Notes: generated by a model from the sequence alone, not told the origin. 64,000 nucleotides of DNA from Brevundimonas sp. (GCF_003248455.1 NZ_QFNM01000020.1:1-64000); one strand, 5' to 3'. Shown: positions 42,644 through 52,038, counted from the stretch's first letter. A program made the numbers and translations.

Positions 42644-44509
42644 TCAGACCATCCGGGGATCTGACACGTCCTCGATCTCGAACTGCACGCCCTTGCGTCC
42701 ATTCCAGTCGTCGGCCTTCAGCCGCCCGACCACGCTCAAGCCCCCCTGCCCCGACAGCAGCGCCTGTCCCGCCGGCAGGTCGGCGCAGCGCCAGGCGATG
42801 GCCCGCACTGCCGCGCCGTCCGGCCCGACCAGACGGCAGCGGACATGGCCGCCATTCATCGCCACGGGTTCGCGCGCCTGAACGCCGCTTAGCGCGAAAG
42901 CGGGCTCGGGGTTGGCGGGGCCGAAGGGCGCCAGTCGTTCGAACGATTCGAACAGAGCCCGCGTCGCCGCAGCGGGGTCGATCAGGGCGTCGATCTCCAG
43001 CGCATCCAGGGCGATGGCCTGGATGCGTTCGCCGGCCAACCGGTCGTTGAGGAAGGCGCTCAGTTCGGTCAGCCTAGAGCCGTCCATCGTCAAGCCGGCG
43101 GCCATGGCGTGGCCGCCGCCGGCGATCAGCACGCCCGCCTCCCACGCCGCTTGGATCGCGCGTCCCAGGTTCATGCCCGGCTGGGACCGGCCCGAACCCT
43201 TGCCGACGCCCGTGACCGGGTCCAGGCCGATGACGACGACCGGTTTGCGCCACCGCTCCCTCAGACGGCCGGCGACAATGCCCACGACGCCGGGGTGCCA
43301 GTCGTCGCCCGCCACCACGATCACGGCGCTGTCGTCAACGTGGGCGCCGGTCGCCTCGACCCGACGCACGGCCGCCTCTGTCACCGCCCGCTCCACCTCG
43401 CGCCGCGACAGGTTCAGGGCGTCCAACTCCATGGCCAGGGCCTGCGCCTCCGCCGGGTCGTCGGTCGACAACAGGCGTGCGCCGAGGTCCGAGCGACCGA
43501 TCCGGCCGCCTGCATTGATTCGCGGCCCCAGGATGAAGCCGGCGTGATTGCTCTTGGCTGGTCCGGGCTCGGCGCCGGCGGCCGCCAGAAGCGCGCGAAG
43601 TCCCGGATTGCGCCAGTCGCTCATGACCTTCAGCCCCAGCCCCGTCAGCGCCCGGTTGAAGCCCGTCAGCCCCGTGACGTCGCAGATGGCCCCCAAGGCA
43701 GCCAGGTCGAGCCATTGGCGGATGTCGGGTTCGGGCCGTTCGGCGAACAGGCCGCGCCGCCGCGCCTCCCGGTTCAGCGCGGCCAGCAGAACGAAGACGA
43801 CGCCGGCCGCCGCCAGATTGCCTTGGCCCGAGTTGCATCCCGGCCGGTTGGGGTTGACGACCGCAAGCGCCTTGGGCGGCTCGCTGCGCATCATATGGTG
43901 GTCGATCACCACGACGTTCAGGGCGATCGCGGCGGCGTGGGCCAGGGCCTCGTTCGCCGCGGCGCCGCAATCGACCGTGATCACCAGATCCGCGCCCGCG
44001 GCCTTCAGGGTGTCGAAGGCCTTGGCGCTGGGGCCGTATCCCTCGGTCAAGCGGTCGGGCACATAGAGAGGCAGGTCATGGCCCATGGCGCGGAACCAGC
44101 GCACCAGCAAGGCTGCGCTGGCCGCGCCGTCCACATCATAGTCGGCGAAGACATGGATGCGGGCCTTGGCCTGCAAGGCATCCAGGATCGCCTCGGCCGC
44201 GGCGTCCATGTCCATGAAACTGGACGGATCGGGAAACAGGGCGCGCAGGGTGGGCGTCAGGAAGTCCGCGCCCTGATCCGCCGGCACCCCGCGCGCGGCC
44301 AGGGCGCGCGCCAGCACCTCGTCCAGGCCCAGGGCCTGCATGTGGGCGCGCACCACGGCCGCGTCGGCCGGCCGCTGTCGCCAGGCGCGGCCCGACAGGG
44401 ATCGGGAGACGCCGAGAAAGGCGGTCAGGGTCTTTGCGGCGCTGTCGTCTGCCATCGGGGCATCATCGGCAGATTCCGCCGTCAAGGCGACCGCCTGAGC
44501 GACCTTCAT
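42644..44509 (-). CDS. recJ: Single-stranded-DNA-specific exonuclease
   Basis: 621 residues from ATG 44509, which overlaps the upstream stop (ATGA); an ATG at 44455 would drop 18 poorly conserved residues. DHH superfamily: motif I VFADYDVDGAASAALLVRW in parts, motif II DLVITVDCGAAANEAL, motif III VVVIDHHMM, then FILGPRINAGGRIGRSDLG and the DHHA1 motif AGGGHAMAAGLTMD near residue 470. RecJ degrades 5'-ended single strands in RecF recombination and mismatch repair. Downstream of a small lipoprotein gene in a two-gene unit. Confidence 0.96.
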   Translation of the reverse strand: MKVAQAVALTAESADDAPMADDSAAKTLTAFLGVSRSLSGRAWRQRPADAAVVRAHMQALGLDEVLARALAARGVPADQGADFLTPTLRALFPDPSSFMDMDAAAEAILDALQAKARIHVFADYDVDGAASAALLVRWFRAMGHDLPLYVPDRLTEGYGPSAKAFDTLKAAGADLVITVDCGAAANEALAHAAAIALNVVVIDHHMMRSEPPKALAVVNPNRPGCNSGQGNLAAAGVVFVLLAALNREARRRGLFAERPEPDIRQWLDLAALGAICDVTGLTGFNRALTGLGLKVMSDWRNPGLRALLAAAGAEPGPAKSNHAGFILGPRINAGGRIGRSDLGARLLSTDDPAEAQALAMELDALNLSRREVERAVTEAAVRRVEATGAHVDDSAVIVVAGDDWHPGVVGIVAGRLRERWRKPVVVIGLDPVTGVGKGSGRSQPGMNLGRAIQAAWEAGVLIAGGGHAMAAGLTMDGSRLTELSAFLNDRLAGERIQAIALDALEIDALIDPAAATRALFESFERLAPFGPANPEPAFALSGVQAREPVAMNGGHVRCRLVGPDGAAVRAIAWRCADLPAGQALLSGQGGLSVVGRLKADDWNGRKGVQFEIEDVSDPRMV

Positions 44510-44955
44510 CGCGCCGGGCGGCGATCAATCGGCGGGGGCGCCTTGGCCCGGTCGCGCAGGCTCTGGGCGAAGGCCTCGATCTCGGCCTGGGTGCGGGCGG
44601 CGGCGGGCGAAACCGGCGCAGCCTCGACCTTGGCGGCGATCTGCGCGGCCAGGGTCTCGGCGTCGTCCAGGGTCCACGCGATCCCGGCGATCTCGCCGTT
44701 CAAGGCGGCGCGGTCGGTCTGAAGCCGCTGGGCGTTACCAGCCACCTGACGCACGTCCGGCAGGCCGGTCGGCGCGGCGGGGAAATCCTCCCAGCGCGGA
44801 TAGCGGCGGTTGGCCTCGACCAGTTCCTGCACCCGCGGCGCCAGCGGGGACGCAACGTCGGTCTTGGCGGCCAGGCCGCTGGAGCAAGCGCCGAGCGCCG
44901 CCGTGGCCGCGACCGCGGCGACCAGGATCATCTTTTTCGAGAGCGGCGCGTTCAT
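44506..44955 (-). CDS. Hypothetical lipoprotein upstream of recJ
   Basis: 149 residues. Signal peptide with lipobox ALGAC (Cys24). The mature part is mostly helical: VQELVEANRRYPRWEDFPAAPTGLPDVRQVAG (in parts) near 41 and heptad-like stretches up to 135, ending in a basic tail. I recognise a conserved-looking YPRWEDFPAAP segment but no named domain. Coupled to recJ by an ATGA overlap and divergent from phaC. Confidence 0.75.
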   Translation of the reverse strand: MNAPLSKKMILVAAVAATAALGACSSGLAAKTDVASPLAPRVQELVEANRRYPRWEDFPAAPTGLPDVRQVAGNAQRLQTDRAALNGEIAGIAWTLDDAETLAAQIAAKVEAAPVSPAAARTQAEIEAFAQSLRDRAKAPPPIDRRPAR

Positions 44956-45039
44956 TTCCCGGTCGGTCTTATGCCATCATGGCCCAGCGCGGAAGGGCGG
45001 ATGAACCGGCCTCTGGCGCAGGAAGCGCGAAGGACGATC

Positions 45040-46971
45040 ATGGCCAAGCCTCCCCCGCCCCCGAAAGCCCCCGCGCGGGGGGCGCGAAAGGCCGGCCGGC
45101 CGACCTCCGTCAAGCCTCGCCAGACCAAGACCAAACCCCAGATCGCCGCCGAGTCCTCCCCGCCGCCGCCCGCCGAGGCGCCCCGGTCCGGCCGCCCCGG
45201 CGCGGATCAGGCCGCCTTGATCGAGACCCTGTCGATCAACCTGGCCAAGGCGGCGATGACGGCCCAGGGGGCGATGGCCGAGGCCGCGCTGAGCCAGGCG
45301 ACGCGAAGCGCGGATGGCGCGGCGGCGTCTCCCGACCCGTTCAATGTCGCGCCAGCCCTGGCCTCGGTCATGACCAGCCTGGCGTCCCGGCCCGAAAAGC
45401 TGTTTCAGGCCCAGGCCGATCTGTTCGGCCGCTATATGGACCTGTGGAGCAGCACGGCCCGTCAGGCGGCGGGCGAGACGCCCGATCCGCCGCCGGTCGA
45501 CAAGCGGTTCAAGGATCCGGCCTGGGCCGAAAACCCGATGTTCGACCTGATGCGACGGTCCTATCTGCTGACCTCGGACTGGATGAACGGGTTGATCGCG
45601 GGGGTCGAGGATGTCGATCCTGCGGTGAAACGCAGGGCCCAGTTCTTCACTCGCCTGCTGACCGACGCTTTTTCACCCGCCAACTTCCTGGCGTCCAACC
45701 CGGTGGCCCTGAAGGCTCTGGCCGAAACCAGCGGGGAATCGCTGGTCAAGGGGATGCGGAATTTCGCCGCCGATCTGGAACGCGGCGGCGGTTCGCTGCG
45801 CATCAGCCAGGCCGATTACGGCAAATTCGTCGTGGGCGAGAACGTGGCGACCGCGCCGGGCCAGGTGATCTGGCGCGACGAACTGTTCGAACTGATCCAA
45901 TACGCCCCGGCTGGCGAGACGCAGCACGAGATTCCGCTGCTGATCTTCCCGCCGTGGATCAACAAATTCTACATCATGGACCTTCAGCCGGGGAACTCGC
46001 TGATCCGCTGGCTGTCGGCGCAGGGGTTCACCGTCTTCGTCTGCTCGTGGATAAACCCGGATCGCGACAAGGCCGGATTCGGCTTCGACGACTATCTGGA
46101 GAAGGGCGTCTATCGCGCTGTCGAGAAGACGCTGGAACAGGCCGGGACGGAACGCCTGAACGCCGTCGGCTATTGCATCGGCGGCACCCTGCTGGGGGCC
46201 GCCCTGGCCCATATGGCGGCGAAGGGCGACACGCGGATCGCCGCCGCGACCTTCTTCGCCGCCCAGCACGATTTCGCGGAAGCCGGCGACCTGCTGCTGT
46301 TCACCGACGAACATTGGATCGCGGAGATCGAGCGTCAGATGGATGCGGCGGGCGGCGTCCTGCCCGGCGCGGCGATGGCCGAGACCTTCAACGCCCTGCG
46401 CTCGAACGACCTGATCTGGTCCTTCTTCGTCAGCAACTATCTGTTGGGCAAGACCCCGCCGGCCTTCGACCTGCTGTTCTGGAACGCCGACCAGACGCGG
46501 ATGCCCAAGGCTCTGCACCTGGCCTATCTGCGCCGGATGTATGGCGAAAACGCCCTGGCCAAGGGGACGTTCGAGATCGGAGGCGTGACGGCCGACCTGT
46601 CGAAGGTGACGATCCCGCTCTATTTCCAGGCCAGCCGAGAGGATCATATCGCGCCGATGAACTCGGTCTATCGCTCGGCGCGTCTGTTCGGCGGGGACGT
46701 GACCTACACCCTGGCCGGTTCGGGCCATATCGCCGGAGTGATCAACCCGCCGGCGGCCGGGAAGTACCAACACTGGACCAACCCCGCCCTGCCCGCTGCC
46801 CTGGCCGAATGGCAGGCTGGCGCGACCGAGCACCCGGGCAGTTGGTGGGACCACTGGGCGGCGTGGCTGAATGACCGGTCAGGCGGACAAGTCCCCGCTC
46901 GCGATCCGGCCAAGGGACCGCTAAAGCCCATCGAGCCGGCCCCCGGCAGCTATGTGAAAGTGAAGTCTTGA
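45040..46971 (+). CDS. phaC: Class I poly(3-hydroxyalkanoate) synthase
   Basis: 643 residues from ATG 45040 (AAGGA five bases upstream); ATG 45001 with GGAAGG is an alternative adding 13 residues. A Pro/Lys/Arg-rich leader of about 60 residues precedes the family body. The N domain has NPMFDLMRRSYLLTSDWM. The catalytic Cys379 is in VGYCIGGTLLG, Asp535 in SREDHIAP and His563 in AGSGHIAGVINPP, a complete triad. PWINKFYIMDLQPGNSLIRW is another hallmark. It polymerises hydroxyacyl-CoA into storage granules. No phaA, phaB or phasin genes adjoin it. Confidence 0.96.
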   Translation: MAKPPPPPKAPARGARKAGRPTSVKPRQTKTKPQIAAESSPPPPAEAPRSGRPGADQAALIETLSINLAKAAMTAQGAMAEAALSQATRSADGAAASPDPFNVAPALASVMTSLASRPEKLFQAQADLFGRYMDLWSSTARQAAGETPDPPPVDKRFKDPAWAENPMFDLMRRSYLLTSDWMNGLIAGVEDVDPAVKRRAQFFTRLLTDAFSPANFLASNPVALKALAETSGESLVKGMRNFAADLERGGGSLRISQADYGKFVVGENVATAPGQVIWRDELFELIQYAPAGETQHEIPLLIFPPWINKFYIMDLQPGNSLIRWLSAQGFTVFVCSWINPDRDKAGFGFDDYLEKGVYRAVEKTLEQAGTERLNAVGYCIGGTLLGAALAHMAAKGDTRIAAATFFAAQHDFAEAGDLLLFTDEHWIAEIERQMDAAGGVLPGAAMAETFNALRSNDLIWSFFVSNYLLGKTPPAFDLLFWNADQTRMPKALHLAYLRRMYGENALAKGTFEIGGVTADLSKVTIPLYFQASREDHIAPMNSVYRSARLFGGDVTYTLAGSGHIAGVINPPAAGKYQHWTNPALPAALAEWQAGATEHPGSWWDHWAAWLNDRSGGQVPARDPAKGPLKPIEPAPGSYVKVKS

Positions 46972-47345
46972 ACCGTCTCGAACCGAACGCCCTTCTGGCC
47001 CTCAGCACCGGGGTCGCCCTGGCCCTCCTGGTCATGACCGCCAGCGTCTTCGGCGAGCCGGGCAATACGGTGAAATACGTCGTCTCGGCGGTGATCTGCG
47101 CCGGCGCCTTCGTGCTGCTGAACGGGCGCATGGCGCGTATGATGAAGAGGCCGGCGGTCCAGCCCATGATCCACGCCGACGCGCCAGGCACGGCCGTATG
47201 GGCGGGGCTTTTTCCGCTTATGGTGATCGCCATGGCCTGTGCGCCGGTTTTCTTCGCTGGCCATGACTATGGGCTGCTGGTGATCGTCGCCGCCGTCATT
47301 TTCGGCCTGACCATCGATTCGGCCATCCGGGCGCGCCGCGCCTAA
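46968..47345 (+). CDS. Small membrane protein after phaC
   Basis: 125 residues from TTG 46968, which overlaps the phaC stop (TTGA). Four hydrophobic segments (about 9-28, 35-52, 76-95, 100-118) separated by short basic loops; no recognisable domain. The coupling suggests co-translation with phaC, but a link to storage polymer is only positional. Confidence 0.65.
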   Translation: MNRLEPNALLALSTGVALALLVMTASVFGEPGNTVKYVVSAVICAGAFVLLNGRMARMMKRPAVQPMIHADAPGTAVWAGLFPLMVIAMACAPVFFAGHDYGLLVIVAAVIFGLTIDSAIRARRA

Positions 47346-47379
47346 CGGCGACGCAATCCCGTCGGGCGCGGTGATCGCC

Positions 47380-48315
47380 TCAGATCAGGCCGGTGGCCTC
47401 GTCCAGGCCCAGCATGATGTTCAGGTTCTGCACCGCCGCACCCGACGCCCCCTTGCCCAGGTTGTCCAGCAGGGCGACCAACCGGGCCTGTTCGCCGTGC
47501 CGATCGCCAAAGACGTGCAGGCGCAGGCGGTTGGTGCCATTCAACCCCTCGGGTTCGACGCCGGTCATGGCCTCGGTCTCCTCCAGGTCCGCGACCTCGA
47601 CGAAACGTTGGGCGTCATAGGCCTCGACCAGGGCGCCGTGCAGCCGTTCGACCGAAGGCGTCTCCGGCAGGGCCGCCAGATGCAGAGGAACCTCGACCAG
47701 CATTCCTTGGCGATAGTTCCCGACCGCTGGGGCGAACAGGACGTCGCGGCCCAGCCCGGAGTGTTTGGTCATCTCCGGCACATGCTTGTGCTTCAGCGAC
47801 AGGCCATAGGCGCGATAGGCGGTCGCGGCGCCTGGCGCCTCGAATTCGGCGATCATGGCCTTGCCGCCGCCGGAATAGCCCGACACTGCATTGACAGCGA
47901 CTGGATAGCTGGCGGGAACCAGCCCCGCCTTCACCAGTGGGCGCATCAGGCCGATGAAGCCGGTCGGATAGCAGCCGGGGTTGGAGACGAATTGCGACCG
48001 CGCGATCAGCTCGCGCTGGGCCGCGTCCATTTCGGGAAAGCCGTAAGCCCAGCCCGGCGCGACGCGATAGGCGGTCGAGGCGTCGATCACCTTTACGGCG
48101 GGATTTTCGACCATGGCCACGGCTTCGCGCGCCGCATCGTCGGGCAGGCACAGGATGACCGCGTCGGCGCTGTTCAACGCCTCGCGCCGCGCATCCACAT
48201 CGCGACGACGCTCACCCAGCAAGACCAGTTCCAGATCCGGGCGCGCCTCCAGACGCTCGCGGATCTCCAGCCCCGTGGTGCCGGCCTCGCCGTCGATGAA
48301 GATGGTGTGGGTCAT
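47380..48315 (-). CDS. argC: N-acetyl-gamma-glutamyl-phosphate reductase (type 2)
   Basis: 311 residues, the short ArgC class. IFIDGEAGTTGLEIRERL at the N-terminus is the NADP-binding loop wording of this class; the catalytic cysteine is in FVSNPGCYPTGFIGLM near 135; SGYSGGGKAMIAEFE and the His in KHKHVPEMTKHSGLG follow. It reduces acetylglutamyl phosphate in arginine synthesis. Downstream of rpsI, separated by a strong terminator, so it needs its own promoter within or near that hairpin. Confidence 0.95.
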   Translation of the reverse strand: MTHTIFIDGEAGTTGLEIRERLEARPDLELVLLGERRRDVDARREALNSADAVILCLPDDAAREAVAMVENPAVKVIDASTAYRVAPGWAYGFPEMDAAQRELIARSQFVSNPGCYPTGFIGLMRPLVKAGLVPASYPVAVNAVSGYSGGGKAMIAEFEAPGAATAYRAYGLSLKHKHVPEMTKHSGLGRDVLFAPAVGNYRQGMLVEVPLHLAALPETPSVERLHGALVEAYDAQRFVEVADLEETEAMTGVEPEGLNGTNRLRLHVFGDRHGEQARLVALLDNLGKGASGAAVQNLNIMLGLDEATGLI

Positions 48316-48329
48316 CGCCCGCCTCGTGA

Positions 48330-48367
48330 AAAAGAAAAAGGGCGCTCCGGGTCTCCCCGAAGCGCCC
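48330..48367 (-). terminator. Intrinsic terminator after rplM-rpsI
   Basis: Minus-strand hairpin of 12 pairs with one mismatch (48356-48367 with 48340-48351, loop 48352-48355) followed by TTTTCTTTTT at 48330-48339. Ends the ribosomal-protein transcript before argC. Confidence 0.88.
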
Positions 48368-48391
48368 CAGTTCCAAACCGCGTAAACGCGA

Positions 48392-48830
48392 TCAGCGCTT
48401 CGAGAACTGGAAGCTGCGGCGAGCCTTGGCGCGGCCGTACTTCTTGCGCTCGACGACGCGGCTGTCGCGGGTCAGGAAGCCGTGCGGCTTCAGGACCTTG
48501 CGCAGTTCCGGTTCGAAATGCGTCAGGGCGTGCGACAGGCCGTGGCGGATGGCGCCGGCCTGGCCCGACAGGCCCCATCATCTGCAGCACCGGACGGGCG
48601 AAATAGGCGGCCACGTCCTTGCCGTTCACGGTGATCTTGCCGGCGCCGGGCTTCACCCACACGCGGGCGATGGCGTTCTTGCGCTTGCCGGTCGAATAGG
48701 CGCGACCCTGGGCGTCCAGCTTCTGGACATAGACGGGCGCGTCGTTCTCTGCCGAGGCCGACAGGCCCTTCAGGGCGTCGAAGCCTTGCAAGGACTGGGC
48801 GGCGGTTTCGGTGTTGGTCACGTCGGTCAT
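48392..48830 (-). pseudogene. rpsI: 30S ribosomal protein S9, interrupted by deletion and frameshift
   Basis: The first 85 residues are normal (N-terminal extension, then YSTGKRKNAIARVWVKPG, GKITVNGKDVAAYFARP and VLQMM). The next conserved block should be about 23 residues ending in a Gly-Gly, then GLSGQAGAIRHGLSHALTHF. Instead the frame breaks after 48576: GLSGQAGAIRHG resumes one base out of phase at 48574 and continues correctly through RDSRVVERKKYGRAKARR to FSKR and the stop at 48392. So roughly 70 bases are missing and the frame is shifted. Reading straight through runs past the native stop to 48312. S9 contacts P-site tRNA with its C-terminal tail, so loss would be costly; an assembly deletion is the likelier cause. 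Confidence 0.85.
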
Positions 48831-48832
48831 GC

Positions 48833-49309
48833 TCAGACGCTCCGGGTGTTCTTGGGCGACGCCGACTTGAAGTCGATCGTTTCCGGTTGCTGGGCTTCGT
48901 GGTCGTGCTGGCTGCCGGCGAACAGGCGCAGGTGCGTCATCTGCTTGCGGGCCAGGGGGCTTTCCTTGGGCAGCATGCGCTCGACGGCCTTTTCAAGGAC
49001 GCGCTCGGGGAAGCGACCGCCCAGGACCTTTTCCGGGGTCGTCGACTTGACGCCGCCGGGGTGGCCGGTGTGGCGATAGTAGATCTTGTCGGTGTTCTTC
49101 TTGCCGGTGAACACCACCTTGTCGACGTTGGTGACGACGACATAGTCGCCGCAATCGACGTGCGGGGTGTAGTCGCCGCGGTGCTTGCCGCGCAGACGGT
49201 TGGCGATGAAGGTCGCGAGACGGCCCACCACGACGCCTTCGGCGTCGATGTGAATCCACTTCTTCTCGACCTCGGCCGGCTTCAACGAAGCCGTAGTGCT
49301 CTTCAGCAT
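48833..49309 (-). CDS. rplM: 50S ribosomal protein L13
   Basis: 158 residues. WIHIDAEGVVVGRLATFIAN near 18, RGKHRGDYTPHVDCGDYVVV, YYRHTGHPGGVKS and ERVLEKAVERMLPK are diagnostic L13 blocks. First gene of the conserved rplM-rpsI pair; three bases separate it from rpsI. L13 is an early assembly protein of the large subunit. Confidence 0.97.
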   Translation of the reverse strand: MLKSTTASLKPAEVEKKWIHIDAEGVVVGRLATFIANRLRGKHRGDYTPHVDCGDYVVVTNVDKVVFTGKKNTDKIYYRHTGHPGGVKSTTPEKVLGGRFPERVLEKAVERMLPKESPLARKQMTHLRLFAGSQHDHEAQQPETIDFKSASPKNTRSV

Positions 49310-49457
49310 GAGGGGGTTCCTGGAGACGAAAATCGGGTTCGGCCCCTGCAGGAACCGAATGAAGGCGCGCTGATACCGGAGACAATCGGTCGCGTCAACG
49401 GGGGAAGATTGCGACGAACGACATCAAATAGCTGATTACACAGGATATTCTGGATGC

Positions 49458-49530
49458 GGTATTAAAATACCTTGTCATACGGCGATTGCGGGCGTTACGA
49501 AATAACAGATTTCGTCATCAAACCATGACG
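49458..49530. promoter_or_regulatory. Two palindromes in the rplM/phoX intergenic region
   Basis: GGTATT-AA-AATACC at 49458-49471 and CGTCAT-N6-ATGACG at 49513-49530 lie in the AT-rich 262-base gap between divergent rplM and the PhoX-type gene. The second ends 42 bases before the phosphatase ATG, a place suited to an operator. A single PhoB-like half-site (TTGTCAT) occurs between them, but no convincing tandem Pho box. The factors are unknown. Confidence 0.4.
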
Positions 49531-49571
49531 TTTCCCCGCCATCCGAAGCGGAAAGCCTTTCGGAGCATCCC

Positions 49572-50969
49572 ATGCATCTTCATCGTCGCGGCCTGATCGC
49601 CTCCAGCGCCGCCCTCGCCTTCTCCGGCCTCGCCCGCAGCGTTCAGGCGGCCGACGAGACCTATCTCAACGAGGTCGAGGGCTATGGCCCGCTGAAACGC
49701 GACGCCAACGGCCTGTTGGACCTGCCGGACGGCTTTTCCTACCGCATCGTGTCTCAGGGCGGCGAGACCATGGCCGACGGCCTGCTGGTTCCCGGTCAGT
49801 TCGACGGCATGGGCTGTTTCGGCCTGGGCGGAACTCGCGTCGCCCTGGTGCGCAACCATGAACTGAAGGGCTCGTCTGCCGCGCACCGGACTTGGGGACC
49901 GGGCGGTTATAACCAGCAGCGGATAGGACTGGTGGATGCCGCGCGCGCCTATGACACCTATAAGGACGGCCGGCCTCTGCCCGGCGGCACGACGACGGTC
50001 GTCTATGATCTGTCGACCGGCAGGACAGAGCGCCAGCACCTCAGCCTGGCGGGCACCAGCACCAACTGCTGCGGCGGCCCTACGCCATGGGGATCGTGGC
50101 TGAGCTGCGAGGAGACGGAGGAAACGCCGGCCGACGCCGACGTGACCAAGCCGCATGGCTATGTCTTCGAAGTGCCTGCGCGCGCCCCAGGTCTGGTCGA
50201 TCCCGTTCCTCTAACCGCCATGGGCCGCTTCGACCATGAGGCGGTGTGCGTCGATCCGCGCACCGGCGTCATCTATCTGACCGAGGATCGACAGGACGGC
50301 CTGTTCTATCGCTTCATTCCCGAAGCGCCGGGCGAACTGGCCAAAGGCGGACGGCTCCAGGCCATGGTCGTCCGGGACCGCAAGAGTGCGGACACCTCCA
50401 ATCACGATGCGCGGCTTTGGTCTGTCGGCGACTGGCTGGATGTCGACTGGATCGACTTGGCCGAGGTCGAAAGCCCCAAGGCCGACTTGCGCCAGCGCGG
50501 CCATGCGGACGGCGCCGCCCTGGTGGCGCGGGGCGAAGGCGTCTGGTGGGGGGACGGCGAGCTCTATCTAACCGCCACCTCGGGCGGCCCGATCCAGCGG
50601 GGGCAGATACTGCGCTATGTCCCCTCTCCCGACGAAGGCCGGCCGGGCGAGATGCGCCGTCCAGGCCGAATTCAACTGTTCGTCGAAAGCACCAATGAAA
50701 AGACGCTGAACATGGGCGACAACATCACCGTCGCGCCCTGGGGGCATCTGATCGTGTGCGAGGACAACTATTCCGCCGAGGTCAGGAATCACCTGAAGGG
50801 CGTGACCCCCGACGGCAAGATCTACACCTTGGGCCGCAACGTCTTTCAGGGAAACTCGGAATTCGCCGGCGCCGTCTTCTCGCCCGACGGCTCGACCCTG
50901 TTCGTCAACATCCAGTATCCGGGAATGACCCTGGCCGTCACCGGCCCATGGCGCGCGGGCCTGACATGA
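49572..50969 (+). CDS. PhoX-family (DUF839) phosphatase, putative Tat substrate
   Basis: 465 residues. The leader HRRGLIASSAALAFSGLARS has adjacent arginines and ends at VQAAD, fitting a twin-arginine signal; tatABC lie at 19.5-21.2 kb. The body is the PhoX beta-propeller family: LPDGFSYRIVSQGGETMADG, VRNHELKGSS, STNCCGGPTPWGSWLSCEE and GRFDHEAVCVDPRTGVIYLT, which in PhoX hold calcium and iron ligands. It would hydrolyse phosphomonoesters in the periplasm. The 3' end overlaps convergent ctaA by 32 bases. Confidence 0.87.
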   Translation: MHLHRRGLIASSAALAFSGLARSVQAADETYLNEVEGYGPLKRDANGLLDLPDGFSYRIVSQGGETMADGLLVPGQFDGMGCFGLGGTRVALVRNHELKGSSAAHRTWGPGGYNQQRIGLVDAARAYDTYKDGRPLPGGTTTVVYDLSTGRTERQHLSLAGTSTNCCGGPTPWGSWLSCEETEETPADADVTKPHGYVFEVPARAPGLVDPVPLTAMGRFDHEAVCVDPRTGVIYLTEDRQDGLFYRFIPEAPGELAKGGRLQAMVVRDRKSADTSNHDARLWSVGDWLDVDWIDLAEVESPKADLRQRGHADGAALVARGEGVWWGDGELYLTATSGGPIQRGQILRYVPSPDEGRPGEMRRPGRIQLFVESTNEKTLNMGDNITVAPWGHLIVCEDNYSAEVRNHLKGVTPDGKIYTLGRNVFQGNSEFAGAVFSPDGSTLFVNIQYPGMTLAVTGPWRAGLT

Positions 50970-52038
50970 AGATGCGAGGCTGGGCGCGCAGAACAACCCA
51001 CAGGTTCGCCGTCGCCACGGCCAGGACGACGGCGGCCCCGCCCTGGTGCAGCACGCCCAGCCAGACCGGCACGGCGTGCATCAGGGTGACGATCCCCAGA
51101 ACAGCCTGGGCCCAGATCACGCCAGCCAGGGCGAAGGCGCCCAAGCCCATGCCCTCGGCCGCGCGCCAGCGCCAGGCCTGGAAGGCGTAGATGCTGACCG
51201 CGATCAGCAGGCCGTAGGCGACCAGCCTGTGATTGAACTGGGTCAGGGCCTGGTCGTGCAAAAAGGCCCCCGCCCCCAGACTCCAGTCGGCCGGCGGCAG
51301 GACCTGGCCGTTCATCAGCGGCCAGTCGGTATAGACCAGACCCGCATGGCCGCCCGCGACCAGGGCGCCCAGCAGGCATTGAACGAACACCACGCCCAGC
51401 AACAGGCCCGCGCCCCGCGCCCAGCCGGCGGGCGGGCGGCCGTGATCCTCGCCGTTCCACGCCTCCAGCCCCGTCCAGATCAGGGCGGCGAACAGCACGA
51501 AGGCAAGGCCCAGGTGCGTGGCCAGCCGTTCGGGCGCGACGCTGACCCGCTCCGACAAGCCGCTAGACACCATCCACCAGCCGACCAGACCCTGAAGCCC
51601 GCCCAGCGCAAGCAGCACCACGCAACGCCAGATCAGGCGATCCGGCATGGCCCATTGGCGGAAGATCGAGCGCGGCGGCGCGACGCGGCAGAGCAGGAAG
51701 AACGCCAGCGGCAGGGCGAAGATCGCCCCGACCAGCCGCCCGACCAGACGGTGCAGCCATTCCCACCAGAAGATGCCTTGGAACTCGCCCAGGCTCATGC
51801 CGGCGTTGACCTGAGCGTATTGAGGGATCTGTTTGTATTTCTCGAACGCCTCGTTCCACTGGGCGTCGTTCAGCGGGGGTATCGCGCCCATGATGGGCTT
51901 CCACTCCGTGATCGACAGGCCCGATCCGGTCAGGCGCGTGACGCCGCCGATAACGACCATCAGAAAGACGATGGCCGCCGTGGCGAACAGCCACACGGCG
52001 ACCATGCGATTACGATCTGGATTTCCGAAACGGTTCAT
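50938..52038 (-). CDS. ctaA: Heme A synthase (Cox15/CtaA)
   Basis: 366 residues, Cox15 type 2 with eight membrane segments. VIGGVTRLTGSGLSITEWKPIMG near 30 (in parts), FWWEWLHRLVGRLVG near 93, GLQGLVGWWMVSSGL, RLATHLGLAF, LVAGGHAGLVYTDWPLMNG (in parts), FNHRLVAYGL and LHQGGAAVVLA supply the conserved heme-ligating histidines. It oxidises heme O to heme A for aa3 oxidases. The oxidase genes are not in the window. Confidence 0.95.
   Translation of the reverse strand: MNRFGNPDRNRMVAVWLFATAAIVFLMVVIGGVTRLTGSGLSITEWKPIMGAIPPLNDAQWNEAFEKYKQIPQYAQVNAGMSLGEFQGIFWWEWLHRLVGRLVGAIFALPLAFFLLCRVAPPRSIFRQWAMPDRLIWRCVVLLALGGLQGLVGWWMVSSGLSERVSVAPERLATHLGLAFVLFAALIWTGLEAWNGEDHGRPPAGWARGAGLLLGVVFVQCLLGALVAGGHAGLVYTDWPLMNGQVLPPADWSLGAGAFLHDQALTQFNHRLVAYGLLIAVSIYAFQAWRWRAAEGMGLGAFALAGVIWAQAVLGIVTLMHAVPVWLGVLHQGGAAVVLAVATANLWVVLRAQPRIFMSGPRAMGR

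Noticed and set aside
44979..46874. Open plus frame inside phaC
   Set aside because: Arg/Gly-rich off-frame reading of phaC, whose triad and length are intact in the true frame.
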